From Diphasiastrum complanatum (Eukaryota; Streptophyta; Lycopodiopsida; Lycopodiales; Lycopodiaceae): 64,000 nt of DNA. The position numbers were made by a program, and so were the translations under genes. The DNA lies in NCBI GenBank assembly GCA_029204225.1, contig CM055098.1, positions 51,614,209 to 51,678,208 on the forward strand, read 5' to 3'. The notes beneath the pieces were generated by a model. That model worked only from the letters and a program-made list of their open reading frames with translations, did no database searches and was not told the origin of the DNA. Positions 21,864 through 33,102 of this stretch are shown here, piece by piece (position 1 is the first letter of the stretch; every line of letters starts with the position of its first letter).

Positions 21864-22300
21864 TGAAGAAACACTTTGTTTCTAATGCCAAAGCTTTGCT
21901 AGCTTTCAATCCTAAACCTTTGGAAAAAGGCGACATGACACAACACGACACGACACGAAATCAGTCACGATCCATAAACAGCCAAGAACATCAGCCAAGT
22001 ACCAAGGGGTACAAATAATTGATCTGATGTCATGACATCATCAGAAGTATTCTAGATCATGGCTAATCTGCCACTCTTGTAATTCGTGATTAGTTGTAGA
22101 TGTTTAATCTTTTCTAATCTGTAAGTTACACGACACGACAGAAAATTGATTGCGCACTATATACTTTTTTGTTTTGATGCATAATATATGTCTAATGCTA
22201 GTAAGCAAGACAAGTAGTCAGAAGACAAAAAATACAGAATACCAGTCCATCTGCATGCAAGACAATTCTGAATAGGATTTGTAGATTCACAAGTCCCTAG
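21864..22300 (+). repeat. Family B LTR, 5' part only
   Basis: Begins TGAAGAAACACTTTG, the same terminus as the family B LTR at 53033-54260 read on the minus strand. It matches that LTR for about 430 bp with many small differences. The rest (about 800 bp) is absent. It interrupts family A integrase, as the family B LTR at 54260 interrupts family A RT. Confidence 0.8.
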
Positions 22301-22317
22301 TTCTCTTTTGATTCTAG

Positions 22318-23838
22318 GTATGGGCCCTTGTTGATAAGATTTTTGACAAGTGGGAGAATTTTCAAAAAAGATCAACCTGCTCAGGGTGTCTCGAAAGGAA
22401 AAACAAAAGTTGCCATCTCTCAAACTCTGAAGCCAATCCCTACAAAAATGTGAATATCAGAGTGGAAGAGCATGCAAGGGATTAGCTCACCGGAGCTAAT
22501 AATAAATGTTCTTTCTAGAGTTGCAGATGGTCAACTCTCCCTTGCAGAAATGGAGAAGGAATTTCAGAGGTAATACTCATGATTTATTTATATTTATTTT
22601 CAAGTCTTCTTTTTTTATAAAATGATTCTCAAGATTTAGAAGGATTTCTAATAATTACATATTTTTTAATGTAGATGTAAATTGTTTATGAAAGTTCAAG
22701 AAGCCCTTGTGACAGGGTTAAACTGTTAGGATTTCGAAAAGTGCCAAAGGCTCTATCCTTTGAGCAGCTGAAACGAGACATTGAGTCTATTTTTTATTTT
22801 GTTTAGAGACATGGTATTTACTTCACCCATGCTAAGCATAGCTTTTTATTTATCTCTTTATATTTTATCTCCTATGCTAAGCATATCTCCTTCTATTTTG
22901 TCTCCAATGCTTAGCATAGCATCTGCTTTATCTTTTTATGTTTTATCTCCTATGCTAAGCATAGCTTCTTCTTTGTCTTTTTATGTTTTATCTCCTATGC
23001 TAAGCATAACTTTTTCTTTTTCAATCCCCCGAAGATAAGAAAAACAAAGTCCTTCCAGAGCAATTCAAAAGATATATTTTGAAAGCGAAGGCAGAAAAAA
23101 AGAACAAAATAAGACTAGCACGGGGTGAGACCATTGCGGAGGAGGATCCTTTAGAGACCTACCTTCCCAAAAATGTCAATGATCAACCATGCTTTTACAT
23201 AGTTGAGGAGGGCGATTGCAGAGAAATTTCAAACTTTTTAAGAAAAGGCCTTACACACTCTGCATTGCCGATATACCACATGGATTTCATATGAAGGAAT
23301 CATTAAATGATGATTCTCCTTTCAAATTCACTAAAATACATAGTTTCATGCAAGGGTTTCTTGAAATCACATCATCTCATATTTGGAGAGTTGTTATTTT
23401 TGATTTCTCTTGGCAATAAGCTTCAGTACATAAAGCTTTATTAACTTTCTGTAACACAAGAATAGAAAATGTTGTGTGGTAAGTCTTTAAGTTTGTGAAT
23501 TATTAATTCGTATTTTGATTCAAAGTTTTATTTTAAATTTAGTATAAGCAACAATGCGAACGTAAACAATTTGAAAATTTTTATTTATTTTAGCTGTAAT
23601 GTTTCTTTTCAGGTACAAGCCCAATGTTAGAAACTCGGGAGGAGCGCGACTTTGCAATGAAATAGAATATATAGCCATTGGTTATTATTCTTTGGATGGC
23701 AAGCGCTCGATGCTTCATAACAACACCTCCGGACTGACAAGTTTTGGCAACTTGTTCCAATATCCGGCTACCACAAAAAAACTTAAAAATCCAATGAAGG
23801 TTCCGTGGCTTGTCCCTACCAAAAGCCACAACAATTAA
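22318..23838 (+). pseudogene. Spliced gene remnant, not recognised
   Basis: Several stretches look like degenerate exons of one gene. Exon-like 22318-22569 reads VWALVDKIFDKWENFQK, then after a frameshift at an A run QGVSKGKTKVAISQTLKP and ELIINVLSRVADGQLSL. A likely intron 22570-22674 (GTAATA to TAG) leads to CKLFMKVQEALVTGLN. A third block (about 23025-23300) reads PEQFKRYILKAKAEKKNK and ETYLPKNVNDQPCFYIVEE. A fourth reads MQGFLEITSSHIWRVVIF and ends ENVVW at 23478. A GTAAGT...CAG intron (23479-23612) joins it in frame to YKPNVRNSGGARLCNEIEY. Frameshifts, stops and a minisatellite within show it is broken. I do not know the family; it could be a host gene piece or a cellular gene spread by a transposon. 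Confidence 0.5.
22829..23010. repeat. 45-bp palindromic minisatellite
   Basis: Five copies of a palindromic core (ATGCTAAGCAT, once ATGCTTAGCAT) begin at 22829, 22874, 22907, 22952 and 22997. Spacing is 45, 33, 45 and 45 bp, all multiples of three. The spacers are T-rich and similar (CTTTTTATGTTTTATCTCC). The frame starting at 22781 stays open across the array and gives a repeated hydrophobic segment, LSPMLSIAS with variants. Confidence 0.9.
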
Positions 23839-24042
23839 TTAATCATTTAATTGATATTTTTAATCACCCAGCTACCTATTTCAGAATGTCACCTCATATT
23901 TCCTCCCTGCGACGTATAGGTTTTTCCATTTAAGGAAAGATTAGAACCTCGTCTTTAACGAGAAAAACGTAAGGACTACACACCTCTCTAGGATTGGATA
24001 TTCTAATTACCTACATTTCACTGTTTCATATTAACTAATATC

Positions 24043-24801
<759 letters not shown>

Positions 24802-25233
24802 ATTACAAAACAAATAATCTATTATTACCAAACACTATCCTAAATAATACTAACAATCTATTACAAGAAGAACAATATCCAAAACCATTTTAAATCAATG
24901 CAGAATTCAAAAACACATACACATACTCACACTTAACACTATCTATTCAAAGACTATTTTCAAACACTTAACACTATCTATCCAAACACTTATCTTTTTT
25001 CTCTTCACTTTCTTTCATAAAACAAACAAAATAAATTATATCTTTCAAACAAAAACTTTAAAAGCTCTCAATATCTTCAAGCACCAACCTCAAAGCATCA
25101 AAAGCATGAACTGATCTTCAAGAATCTAAATAATCGCAGTATTCACTCCAAAGACGCCTTCAATCACTCCAACCTCCACAAAACAAAATGAGAAAGAAGG
25201 TGCTGGATTGCGCGAATTCGGAAAGATGAAATA

Positions 25234-25437
25234 GACGTCGGATTTCGACGTCCTCCAAACACGTCAAAATCTGATGTCAGTGTCGGTTCAAGCCCAGACA
25301 CCACATGCCATACGCAGTGGACAGGCTGTTGGATTGCTGACATATACGTCGGATTCCGACGTCCGTCGGATGACACGTATGTTTTTTTAAAGAAAAATGC
25401 CACACCATGTCCACGTCGAGATGTCGGATTCCGACAT
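25234..25437. repeat. Three recurrent perfect or near-perfect palindromes
   Basis: GACGTCGGATTTCGACGTC (25234-25252, one mismatch), ACGTCGGATTCCGACGT (25346-25362) and ATGTCGGATTCCGACAT (25421-25437). Each is an eight- or nine-base arm around a single central base. Intervening DNA holds half-sites such as CCGTCGGATG. No coding function is apparent. Confidence 0.85.
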
Positions 25438-25604
25438 GCACTTAAAAAATTGGTTGCCACCACAATTTCCCGATCATAGGACTTTCAGTTTCAAAATTTT
25501 TGCCTAGATGTCAGATTCGAACACATCGAATTGCAACGGATTATAAAATTTTTGAAAATACATCGAACACCCACGTTGGAATTCGTGCAATAGGTTATTG
25601 TGAT

Positions 25605-25757
25605 CATGAGTAAGATTACCTTGCTTGCCTCCTTGATCTCTCTTCTTCTTGTAACACTCACTTGCAAAGTGTCTTTTGATGCCACAATAGAAGCACTTGA
25701 GATTTGATCTATCTTTCCTTTTGCCATTCGAAGAATCCTCCCCTTGATCTTGCCCTT
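25605..25757 (-). pseudogene. C2 gag, zinc-knuckle part (split by D1)
   Basis: Minus-strand continuation of the C2 gag (32001-32654) after removal of D1. It encodes KGQDQGEDSSNGKRKDRS and the CCHC knuckle CFYCGIKRHFASEC, close to residues 230-265 of C1. Similarity stops near 25605, where unrelated sequence begins, so protease and the rest of pol are missing. Confidence 0.85.
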
Positions 25758-25762
25758 TAGAC

Positions 25763-26499
25763 TGTGAAGAATTGAAAAAGATTATCTATGTTAGATATAG
25801 GGGTCTTATGTTTTTTACATCAAGCATCTAGGTGTAGGATGTTGATAGGAATAAATTTGGCATAGATGGCAAATTATGCATTTCCACTTGTAATGCCACT
25901 ATTGAGCCAAAATAGAGTAAGAGACTAAACACTTGCTAATTAGAGTGTAGACAAGTGTAAAGGTTTTGTTTGATGAATTCCAAGAGGTCCAATAGGATAT
26001 AGTGGTGGAACCTTGTGAGGTCCAATAGGAAATTGAGGTGTGCTTGAATATAGCCCAGTAGAATTAAGAGGTGCATAGATCAATGATCCAATAGGATCAA
26101 GAGGTGACAAAATATGGTCCAATCATAGTTAAACATAGTGGTAGATCGTGGACCTACTAGTATCATTGTACTCCTCATTTTGAATGTAATTGATTTAGTG
26201 ATTTCATGGATTTTGTGAGTTATTAGATTTCTAGCTTTTTCTCTCTACCCGAGAGCTCATGATGCATTTTCTCTCTCTACCCGAGGAGAGCAGCTTGTTT
26301 TTACTTAGATTATTTTTTGAATACTTCCCACACGTGTGAGTGAGAGTTGGAAGTGATTGAATGCATGTAGTAGTGTGTTTTTGCCATAGGATTCAAGATT
26401 GATCTTGAATCTCAATCTAGTCTTGATCTTGGTGCATCTACACACCTTAGGAGATCACAAGTACATGTAGTGGACAGTCCACACGTGTGAAATTCAACA
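25763..26499 (+). repeat. 5' LTR of D1
   Basis: Starts TGTGAAGAATTG and ends AATTCAACA. Contains repeated TCCAATAGGA blocks near 25985-26120. Instead of the primer-binding site, the sequence after it is TAGACCACTTG (26500-26510), identical to the genomic flank after the 3' LTR. Confidence 0.92.
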
Positions 26500-27255
26500 T
26501 AGACCACTTGCCTACCTAAGGTTACCATGCATTTTGATCCATCTAAGTGAAAAATTTTCATCAATCTTGAGCTAGAAGTTGTCAAGGCCCATTTTCCTAG
26601 CTATCTTGTTCAATCTTGGATCAAAAGAGATCAAAAGGACATTTATTGGGTCTGACCTGGTACTGTAGGGAATCAGGTGCTCAGACATGTGTGAGGAACA
26701 TCCAATTTCAGTTTGGAAGTTCTCTCTCATGTTTGATCCATTTATCTTGCTTGATAGCTTGTTTTGAAGCTATTTTTGTCTAGTTTCTGTTGCAATCAGT
26801 TTCATTCCATTTGGTTGAGCCAATCAAAAGTTATAAGCTTTTAAAGAGGGCTAGGTAGGGCACCTAGACCTGGGTGGACACATTTGGTTTGGTCAACAGA
26901 TTGCTTTGTTCATCCAAAATCACAGTTGTATGCTTGCCAATCTCATCTATATGTGATCTAGGCACTGTTTTGAGATCTTAGCCATTTTGTTTCATGCAAT
27001 ATCATTGTATTTGAGTCAAATTTGGTTTCTTAGTGTATTTCACACGTGCTAAGAGTGATAGATCCTAACTTTGCCTATACTCCATCACTTGATGTGAAAT
27101 AGATCTTGTTTTAGAGAGATTTGAGTAGCTAGTGAGAATCAATTCACAAATTGTTGTAAGATCTTTCATAGGAGGAGATAGTAGTCAATTATTGGATCCT
27201 ATTGAAAGTGTGTAACAACATTTATTGTTCATCATTTGAGTTTTCTTCACTTCAA
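26500..27255 (+). other. D1 leader with replaced primer-binding site
   Basis: Matches the D2 leader (43575-44329) except for its first dozen bases. D2 has TGGTATCAGAGC there; D1 has TAGACCACTTGC. From CTACCTAAGG onward the two leaders agree. D1 therefore should not be able to prime reverse transcription in its present form. Confidence 0.85.
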
Positions 27256-27873
27256 ATGTCTTCAATGGGTACATCCTTGTTGGAACCAAGTGAAAGATTG
27301 ACCACTTCCAATTATTCAATTTGGAAAATGAGGATGGTGTCCATCTTGATCCTTCAAGACGTGATGGACATAGTTCTTGGCCTTGAAGAAGAACCACAAG
27401 TTCTTCAAGAGGTTCAAAAATACAAAAAGAGAGCTAGGATGGCTCTCCACTACATTAAGATGAATGTCTCTAATGAGATATTGAGGGAGATAGGTACTTG
27501 TACAACAGCCAAAGAAGCTTGGGATTATCTCAAGACTATCTATGAGGGTAAGAATACCTCTAGGCTTCTCACTCTTAGGAATCAAATCTTTCAAAGTAGC
27601 CAAAAGAGTGATGAGAGTGCATCTAGTTATGTTTTGAGAGTAAAAGATATTCATAGGGAGCTTGCTTGCATTGGTGATTCCATCAATCAAAATGAGCTAG
27701 TTCAGGTCATTCTCAATGGCTTGAGAAGTGAATTTGATAACCTTGTCCAATCCTATGGCATTAAGGAGGAGCGAGCTACCAAGTTTGGAGGCTCTCCAAA
27801 GTGTGCTAATTTTGGAAGAATCAAGACAAGAGTAAAAGCTCTTGAGGATGGACAAGCTTTCTCTCACTCATAA
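27256..27873 (+). pseudogene. D1 gag
   Basis: Copia Gag of the UBN2 type starting MSSMGTSLLEPSERLTTSNY at ATG 27256. It parallels C1 Gag (MATNGGYMLESNDRL...). The open frame also extends upstream to 27202, but the internal ATG matches relatives better. Compared with D2, two extra bases near 27768 shift the frame after the QSYGIKEE segment, ending the product at 27873 out of frame. The in-frame continuation (from 27842) carries the zinc knuckle. Gag assembles the particle; this copy would lack the nucleocapsid part. Confidence 0.85.
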
Positions 27874-29641
27874 TGACGGCAAAGCTCTCTTTGCCAAGGA
27901 TAAGCCCAAAGGGAGGAGCAAGAACCAACATCAACAATCCTCAAGCAAGGACAAAGTCAAATCCAAAGACAAAGATGAGGAGGAAGATGATTCCTCTAAT
28001 GCTTCATCATCCAAGCTCAAGAAGAAGAAGAAGATCAAGTGCTTTTATTGTGGCAAGAAAGGTCATTATGCCACCAATTGCTTCAAAAAGAAGAATCAAC
28101 TCAAGCAAGCCAATATTACCAATGAGAAGGAAGACACTATTGCAAGTGATGGAGAGGGATCTCTTATGGTCTCTAGTTTCTCATCTTCTCCTTTCAAGAA
28201 AGACGTCCTATGGTATATTAATAGTGGAGCCTCTTCACATATGTGTAGCTCCAAGGACTCTTTCTCTTCTATTGCACCTTATGATGGAGTGAAGAAATCA
28301 ATGTACACTGCAAATGATTTTGAATGTCCTATTGAAGGCATAGGGAACATTCCCTTGAAGCTTGCATCCTCTAAAGTTCTTTCTCTCTCTAAAGTTCTCT
28401 ATGTACCTAAGCTTACCAAGAATCTTATTAGTGTTGGCCAATTGCTTGATAATGGCCTTGATGTAAAATTCAATGTTGATACTTGCACTATCAAGAAGAA
28501 TGATGAGATACTTGCATTAGGATCTAGATTTGGTGGCATCTATAAACTAGATCCAAATGAGTATGTGAATGCTTGTAATGTTGCTCTTGTGAACAAGCTC
28601 TCTATGGAGGAATTATGGCATAGGAGGTTGGGACATCCCAACTACAAATCCATGCTCTCTATCATCAAAGAAGCCAAAGCTATTGGCTTGCCAAAGTCAT
28701 TCTCCAAGAAGATCAAGCCTTGTGAGGCTTGTGCTATTGCTAAATCTCACAAAAAGCCATTTACAAGATCTTCTATCAAAAGCAAGCATCCTTTGGAGTT
28801 AATCCACTCGGATGTGCATTTCTCATCAACTACAAGCAAGGGAGGAGCCACTTGTTTTGTTACTTTCATTGATGATTTCACAAGATTCACTTGGATATAT
28901 CTCCTTGCTTCTAAATCTATGGTGTTTGATCATTTCCTTATTTTCAAAGCTTATGTAGAAAAGCAATTCTCATTCAAGATTAAAGCTCTTAGAAGTGATG
29001 GAGGTGGTGAATATATCTCCAATAAATTTCAAGATTTTTGTGAGTTTGAAGGCATTAAAAGAGAGTTTGCTTGTGCCTACTCTCCATCTCAAAATGGAGT
29101 GGCCGAGAGAAAGAATAGATCTCTATGTGAATGTGCAAAATCTATGAGAATTGAGGCATCTTTGCCCAAAGATTTTTGGGGAGAAGCCATTAATTGTGCA
29201 AATTATCTTTGCAATAGGCTCCCACATATAGCTCTTGGAGGAAAGTCACCATATGAAATCTTATTTTTGAAGAAGCCTAAGGTTGATCACCTTAGAGTTT
29301 TTGGATGCTTATGCTTTGTCCACATTCCCTTGGAAACAAGGAAGAAGGAAGATCCTAGTGCATGGAAAGGGATCATGGTTGGATACTCATCCACCAAGAA
29401 GGCCTATAGAGTCTTTATACTCTCTACTTCTCAAGTTATTGAAAGTAGAGATGTTGTCTTTCATGAAGATCAACACTCATCTTTTGAAGAGTCCGAGATC
29501 AAGAAATCTATGGATGCATCACCAATTATTGATTTTGAAGACAATCATGATGTGATGGGGTCAAGATTTCAAGAAGACTCTCCTCGGATTTTTTCACCAA
29601 GAAGATCCATGAGAGATAGATCCGAGCCTAAGAGGCTCTAA
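27842..29641 (+). pseudogene. D1 nucleocapsid, protease and integrase
   Basis: A 599-codon open stretch. It holds a CCHC knuckle CFYCGKKGHYATNC near 28039-28080 and a protease motif INSGASSHM where the catalytic Asp is replaced by Asn (D2 keeps Asp). A pre-integrase segment LWHRRLGHPNYKS follows. Integrase has HSDVHFSS, RSDGGGEYIS and AERKNR in the D,D35,E arrangement and ends with the KKEDPSAWKG region. A TAA in the same frame precedes it at 27833 and is shared with D2. Another TAA ends it at 29639-29641, in the integrase-RT linker. Protease is probably dead. Confidence 0.88.
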
Positions 29642-29662
29642 TATGTTGATAAAGGCAAACAA

Positions 29663-31240
29663 GTGGATCTTGATTCCACTAATTATGTCTCTCATGAAGA
29701 GCCAAAGAATGTACAAGAGGCACTCAATACCAAGGAGTGGTATGATGCCATGAAGCAAGAGTATGATGCATTGATCACCAACAATACTTGGGAGCTTGTG
29801 GATCCTCCATCCAACAAGCATGTGATTGGTTGCAAGTGGGTATTTCGGATCAAGTTCAATCATGATGGCACCATCAACAAGCACAAAGCAAGATTATGTG
29901 CCAAAGGATTTGCTCAAATCCATGGTCTTGATTATTAGGAGACCTTTGCACCCATTGCAAAGATGGTGACAATAGGAATTCTTATTTCTCTTGCTTGTTT
30001 CTTCAAGTGGAAGGTGTTCCAATTAGATGTATCCAATGCTTTTCTAAATGGTTATCTTGAGGAGGAGATCTATATGGAACAACCTCAAGGATTCATCAAG
30101 GATGAGTCCAAAGTGTGCTTGCTCTTCAAAAGTCTTTATGGACTCAAGCAAGCACCAAGATCATGGTATTCAAAACTTAATTCTTTTCTTATCTCACTAG
30201 GATTTACTCTCAGTGACTATGATCCTTCCATGTATCTAAACTTTGTTGATAGCAATATTGTCATTCTTCTAATTTATGTTGATGACATTATTCTTTGTAG
30301 AAGTTGTATCAAGCTAGTTGATGAAACCAAGCTAGCACTTGGATGTGAGTTTAAAATGCAAGATCTAGGAGAGATACATTACATCCTAGGCCTAGAAATT
30401 GATTTTTATGAAAATCATGTCTTTATATGCCAATCTAGATATGCTCACTCTATGTTGAAAAAATTCCATATGGAAAATTCTAAGAGCATAGATACTCCAA
30501 TGGAGAAAATTGTAAAAGATCCTAATAAAGGTGATGAAAGATCCTTTGAGGACATCACACTTTTTAGGAGTCTTGTAGGCTCCTTGATTTGGCTTACCAT
30601 TACTAGGCCCGATCTTAGTTTTTGTGTGCACAAATTGAGTCAATTTATGCAAGATCCTAAGATCCATCATTGGAAGATGGCCAAGAGGATTCTAAGATAT
30701 GTATCTTCATCTTGTGATTATGGTCTACTCTATAAAAGTGAAGATCTATCCATTATTGGCTACTCGGATGCGTACTTTGCAAGTGACAAGATGGATCGAA
30801 AGTCTATTAGTGCATATACTATCTTTCTTGGAGGCAATCTAATATCTTGGCTTTCCAAAAAGCAAGATACTATATCTCTCTCTTCATGTGAGGCCGAGTA
30901 CAAAGCACTCACTACAACTACCAAAGAAGTGCTTTGGATCAAGAGGTTATTAATGGAACTAAAGTGCATCAAGGAGGATGATCTACCAATGATCAAGTGT
31001 GATAGCATCTCGGCCCAAGCTCTTGCCAATAATCCCATATTTCATGCAAGAAGCAAGCACATAGAAGTGGCACACCATTTTGTGAGAGAAAAGCTTATTG
31101 GAGGAGAAATCTATTTGGAGCATGTCAACTCGTCCTCTTGTATTGCCGATCTACTCACCAAGCCTTTGAGCAAAAGTGCTTTCATCAAGCATAGATCTAA
31201 TCTTGGAGTTATATCAAGATCAATGCTCAAATCTTCATAG
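29663..31240 (+). pseudogene. D1 reverse transcriptase and RNase H
   Basis: Same reading frame as the preceding stretch, broken by TAG at 29936-29938 within GLDY-ETFAP, a stop also present in D2. RT segments include NTWELVDPPSNKHVIGCKW, QLDVSNAFLNGYLEEEI and YVDD (about 30278-30289). RNase H reads YSDAYFAS where D2 and C1 read SDSDFA, so a conserved acidic residue is lost. It keeps LSSCEAEYKAL and the C-terminal HARSKHIEVAHH. It ends with TAG just before the polypurine tract TTAGGAGGAG (31249-31258). Confidence 0.88.
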
Positions 31241-31258
31241 ATAATTTTTTAGGAGGAG

Positions 31259-31995
31259 TGTGAAGAATTGAAAAAGATTATCTATGTCAGATATAGGGGT
31301 CTTATGTTTTTTACATCAAGCATCTAGGTGTAGGATGTTGATAGGAATAAATTTGGCATAGATGGCAAATTATGCATTTCCACTTGTAATGCCACTATTG
31401 AGCCAAAATAGAGTAAGAGGCTAAACACTTGCTAATTAGAGTGTAGAAAAGTGTAAAGGTTTTGTTTGATGAATTCCAAGAGGTACAATAGGATATAGAG
31501 GTGGAACCTTGTGAGGTCCAATAGGAAATTGAGGTGTGCTTGAATATAGTCCAATAGAATTAAGAGGTGCATAGATCAATGATCCAATAGGATCAAGAAG
31601 TGACAAAATATGGTCCAATCATAGTTAATCATAGTGGTAGATCGTGGACCTACTAGTATCATTGTACTCCTCATTTTGAATGTAATTGATTTGGTGATTT
31701 CATGGATTTTGTGAGTTATTGGATTTCTAGCTTTCTTTCTCTACCCGAGAGCTCATTATGCATTTTCTCTCTCTACCTGAGAAGAGCATCTTGTTTTTAC
31801 TTAGATTATTTTTTGAATACTTCCCACACGTGTGAGTGAGAGTTGGAAGTGATTGAATGCATGTAGTAGTGTGTTTTTGCCATAGGATTCAAGATTGATC
31901 TTGAATCTCAATCTAGTCTTGATCTTGGTGCATCTACACACCTTAGGAGATCACAAGTACATGTAGTGGACAGTCCACACGTGTGAAATTCAACA
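31259..31995 (+). repeat. 3' LTR of D1
   Basis: Same length as the 5' LTR, and followed by TAGAC (31996-32000) and then CACTTGC, which is C2 gag sequence. Confidence 0.93.
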
Positions 31996-32000
31996 TAGAC

Positions 32001-32654
32001 CACTTGCTTTTGCTTTTTTCCTTGATAAACATAGCCTCCTCAACAACTTGAGATGTTGATAAAGATCCACCTCTTCTTGAAGCCTATATTTTTCATTCAT
32101 CAAGATCTCTTGAAGATCAATTAAACTTAACAAAGTTCTTTGAATGGCAAGACTTTGTACAATGTTAGCATGAGCATCCAACAAACCATTAAGAATAACT
32201 TGAACAAGCTCTCCTTCTTTAAAGCTCTCATCAAAGCAAGCTAACTCATCATTCAATGCCTTCACTCTCAAAACAAAAATATTTGGACTTTCTTCATTCT
32301 TTTGCAAACATTGAAAGATTTGTCTTCTTAGAGTCAACACTCTAGATGTAGACTTGGATTCATTAAAGTTTCTTTAATGAATCCCAAACATCCTTTAATG
32401 AAGTACTCTTACCAACTTCCTTGAGAAGTTCATTGGTAACATTCATCTTGATCATGTAAAGAGCTCTTTTGGCCCTCTTGTCATACCTCATTTGTTCTTG
32501 TTGTGTTGATGCCCTCTCCTTCAAGCCTACAACAATATCCAGAACATCATTCATCTCAAGAAGTGATTCCATCCTCACTTTCCACAATGAATAGTTGCTT
32601 GAGGTAGGTCTATCATTGCCTTCCAACATGTATCCACTTGATGTAGCCATGTTG
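32001..32654 (-). pseudogene. C2 gag, N-terminal part (relative of C1, interrupted by D1)
   Basis: The minus strand encodes a copia Gag starting MATSSGYMLEGNDRPTSSNY, clearly related to C1 Gag. It passes RYDKRAKRALYMIKMNVTNE and, after a frameshift near 32350, RQIFQCLQKNEESPN and NDELACFDESFKEGE. D1 is inserted at its 5' flank TAGAC. The distal part lies at 25605-25757. Divergence from C1 is far greater than that between the C1 LTRs, so C2 is an older copy or a sister family. Confidence 0.88.
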
Positions 32655-33090
32655 CAATGACCTGATCCTTCTATTTTAATGTGTTCCAATGCACAAAGCA
32701 CTCTTTTGAAATACAACAAATGTTTTCAAAAGTAAATCACAAAGATATGGAATCTCTCAATTCTCATCTAACACTTATATCTATAAAATCAACACATAGA
32801 ATGTAGAAATCTTGATCAACCTATGATCTATCCTCAATCTAATGACTCTTGACACTTCCTAAGATTGAAACACACTCTAATGAGGTTCAGTAACCTCACA
32901 AAATAGAGATCCAACAAAATCACAAAAAAGTGATTATTTCAAATTCTACATGCAATTGCCTAAAACTTGATATAGAATCTTGTAGCCTCAAGTGATACCT
33001 ATCTAATGCATCCAAAATCGTCTATTTCTAGTCAGTGTGGTGTGAAATCGGAATTCATCAAGTTCAATAACCTAAAATGGGTTATCTTGG
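32655..33090 (-). other. C2 leader remnant
   Basis: Upstream of the C2 start on the minus strand. A short block resembling the C1 leader (GTGTRTTTCAATCTTAGGA) supports the assignment. No LTR terminus or primer-binding site is seen before similarity fades near 33090. Confidence 0.5.
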
Positions 33091-33102
33091 TTTATATCAC
33101 GT

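Larger units (their letters stand above)
25763..31995 (+). mobile_element. Ty1/copia retrotransposon D1, complete but degenerate
   Basis: A 6233-bp element with 737-bp LTRs (25763-26499, 31259-31995) that differ at roughly fifteen positions by eye. The five bases TAGAC flank it (25758-25762 and 31996-32000) as target duplication. Removing the element and one TAGAC restores a continuous C2 gag sequence on the minus strand. It carries gag, protease, integrase, RT and RNase H, but with a frameshift, several stops and a destroyed primer-binding site. A related copy, D2, lies at 43485-47894. Confidence 0.93.

Noticed and set aside
22829-23010. Repeated palindromic units as a CRISPR array
   Set aside because: The context is plant nuclear, the spacers are near-identical rather than unique, and there are no cas genes. 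It is a minisatellite.
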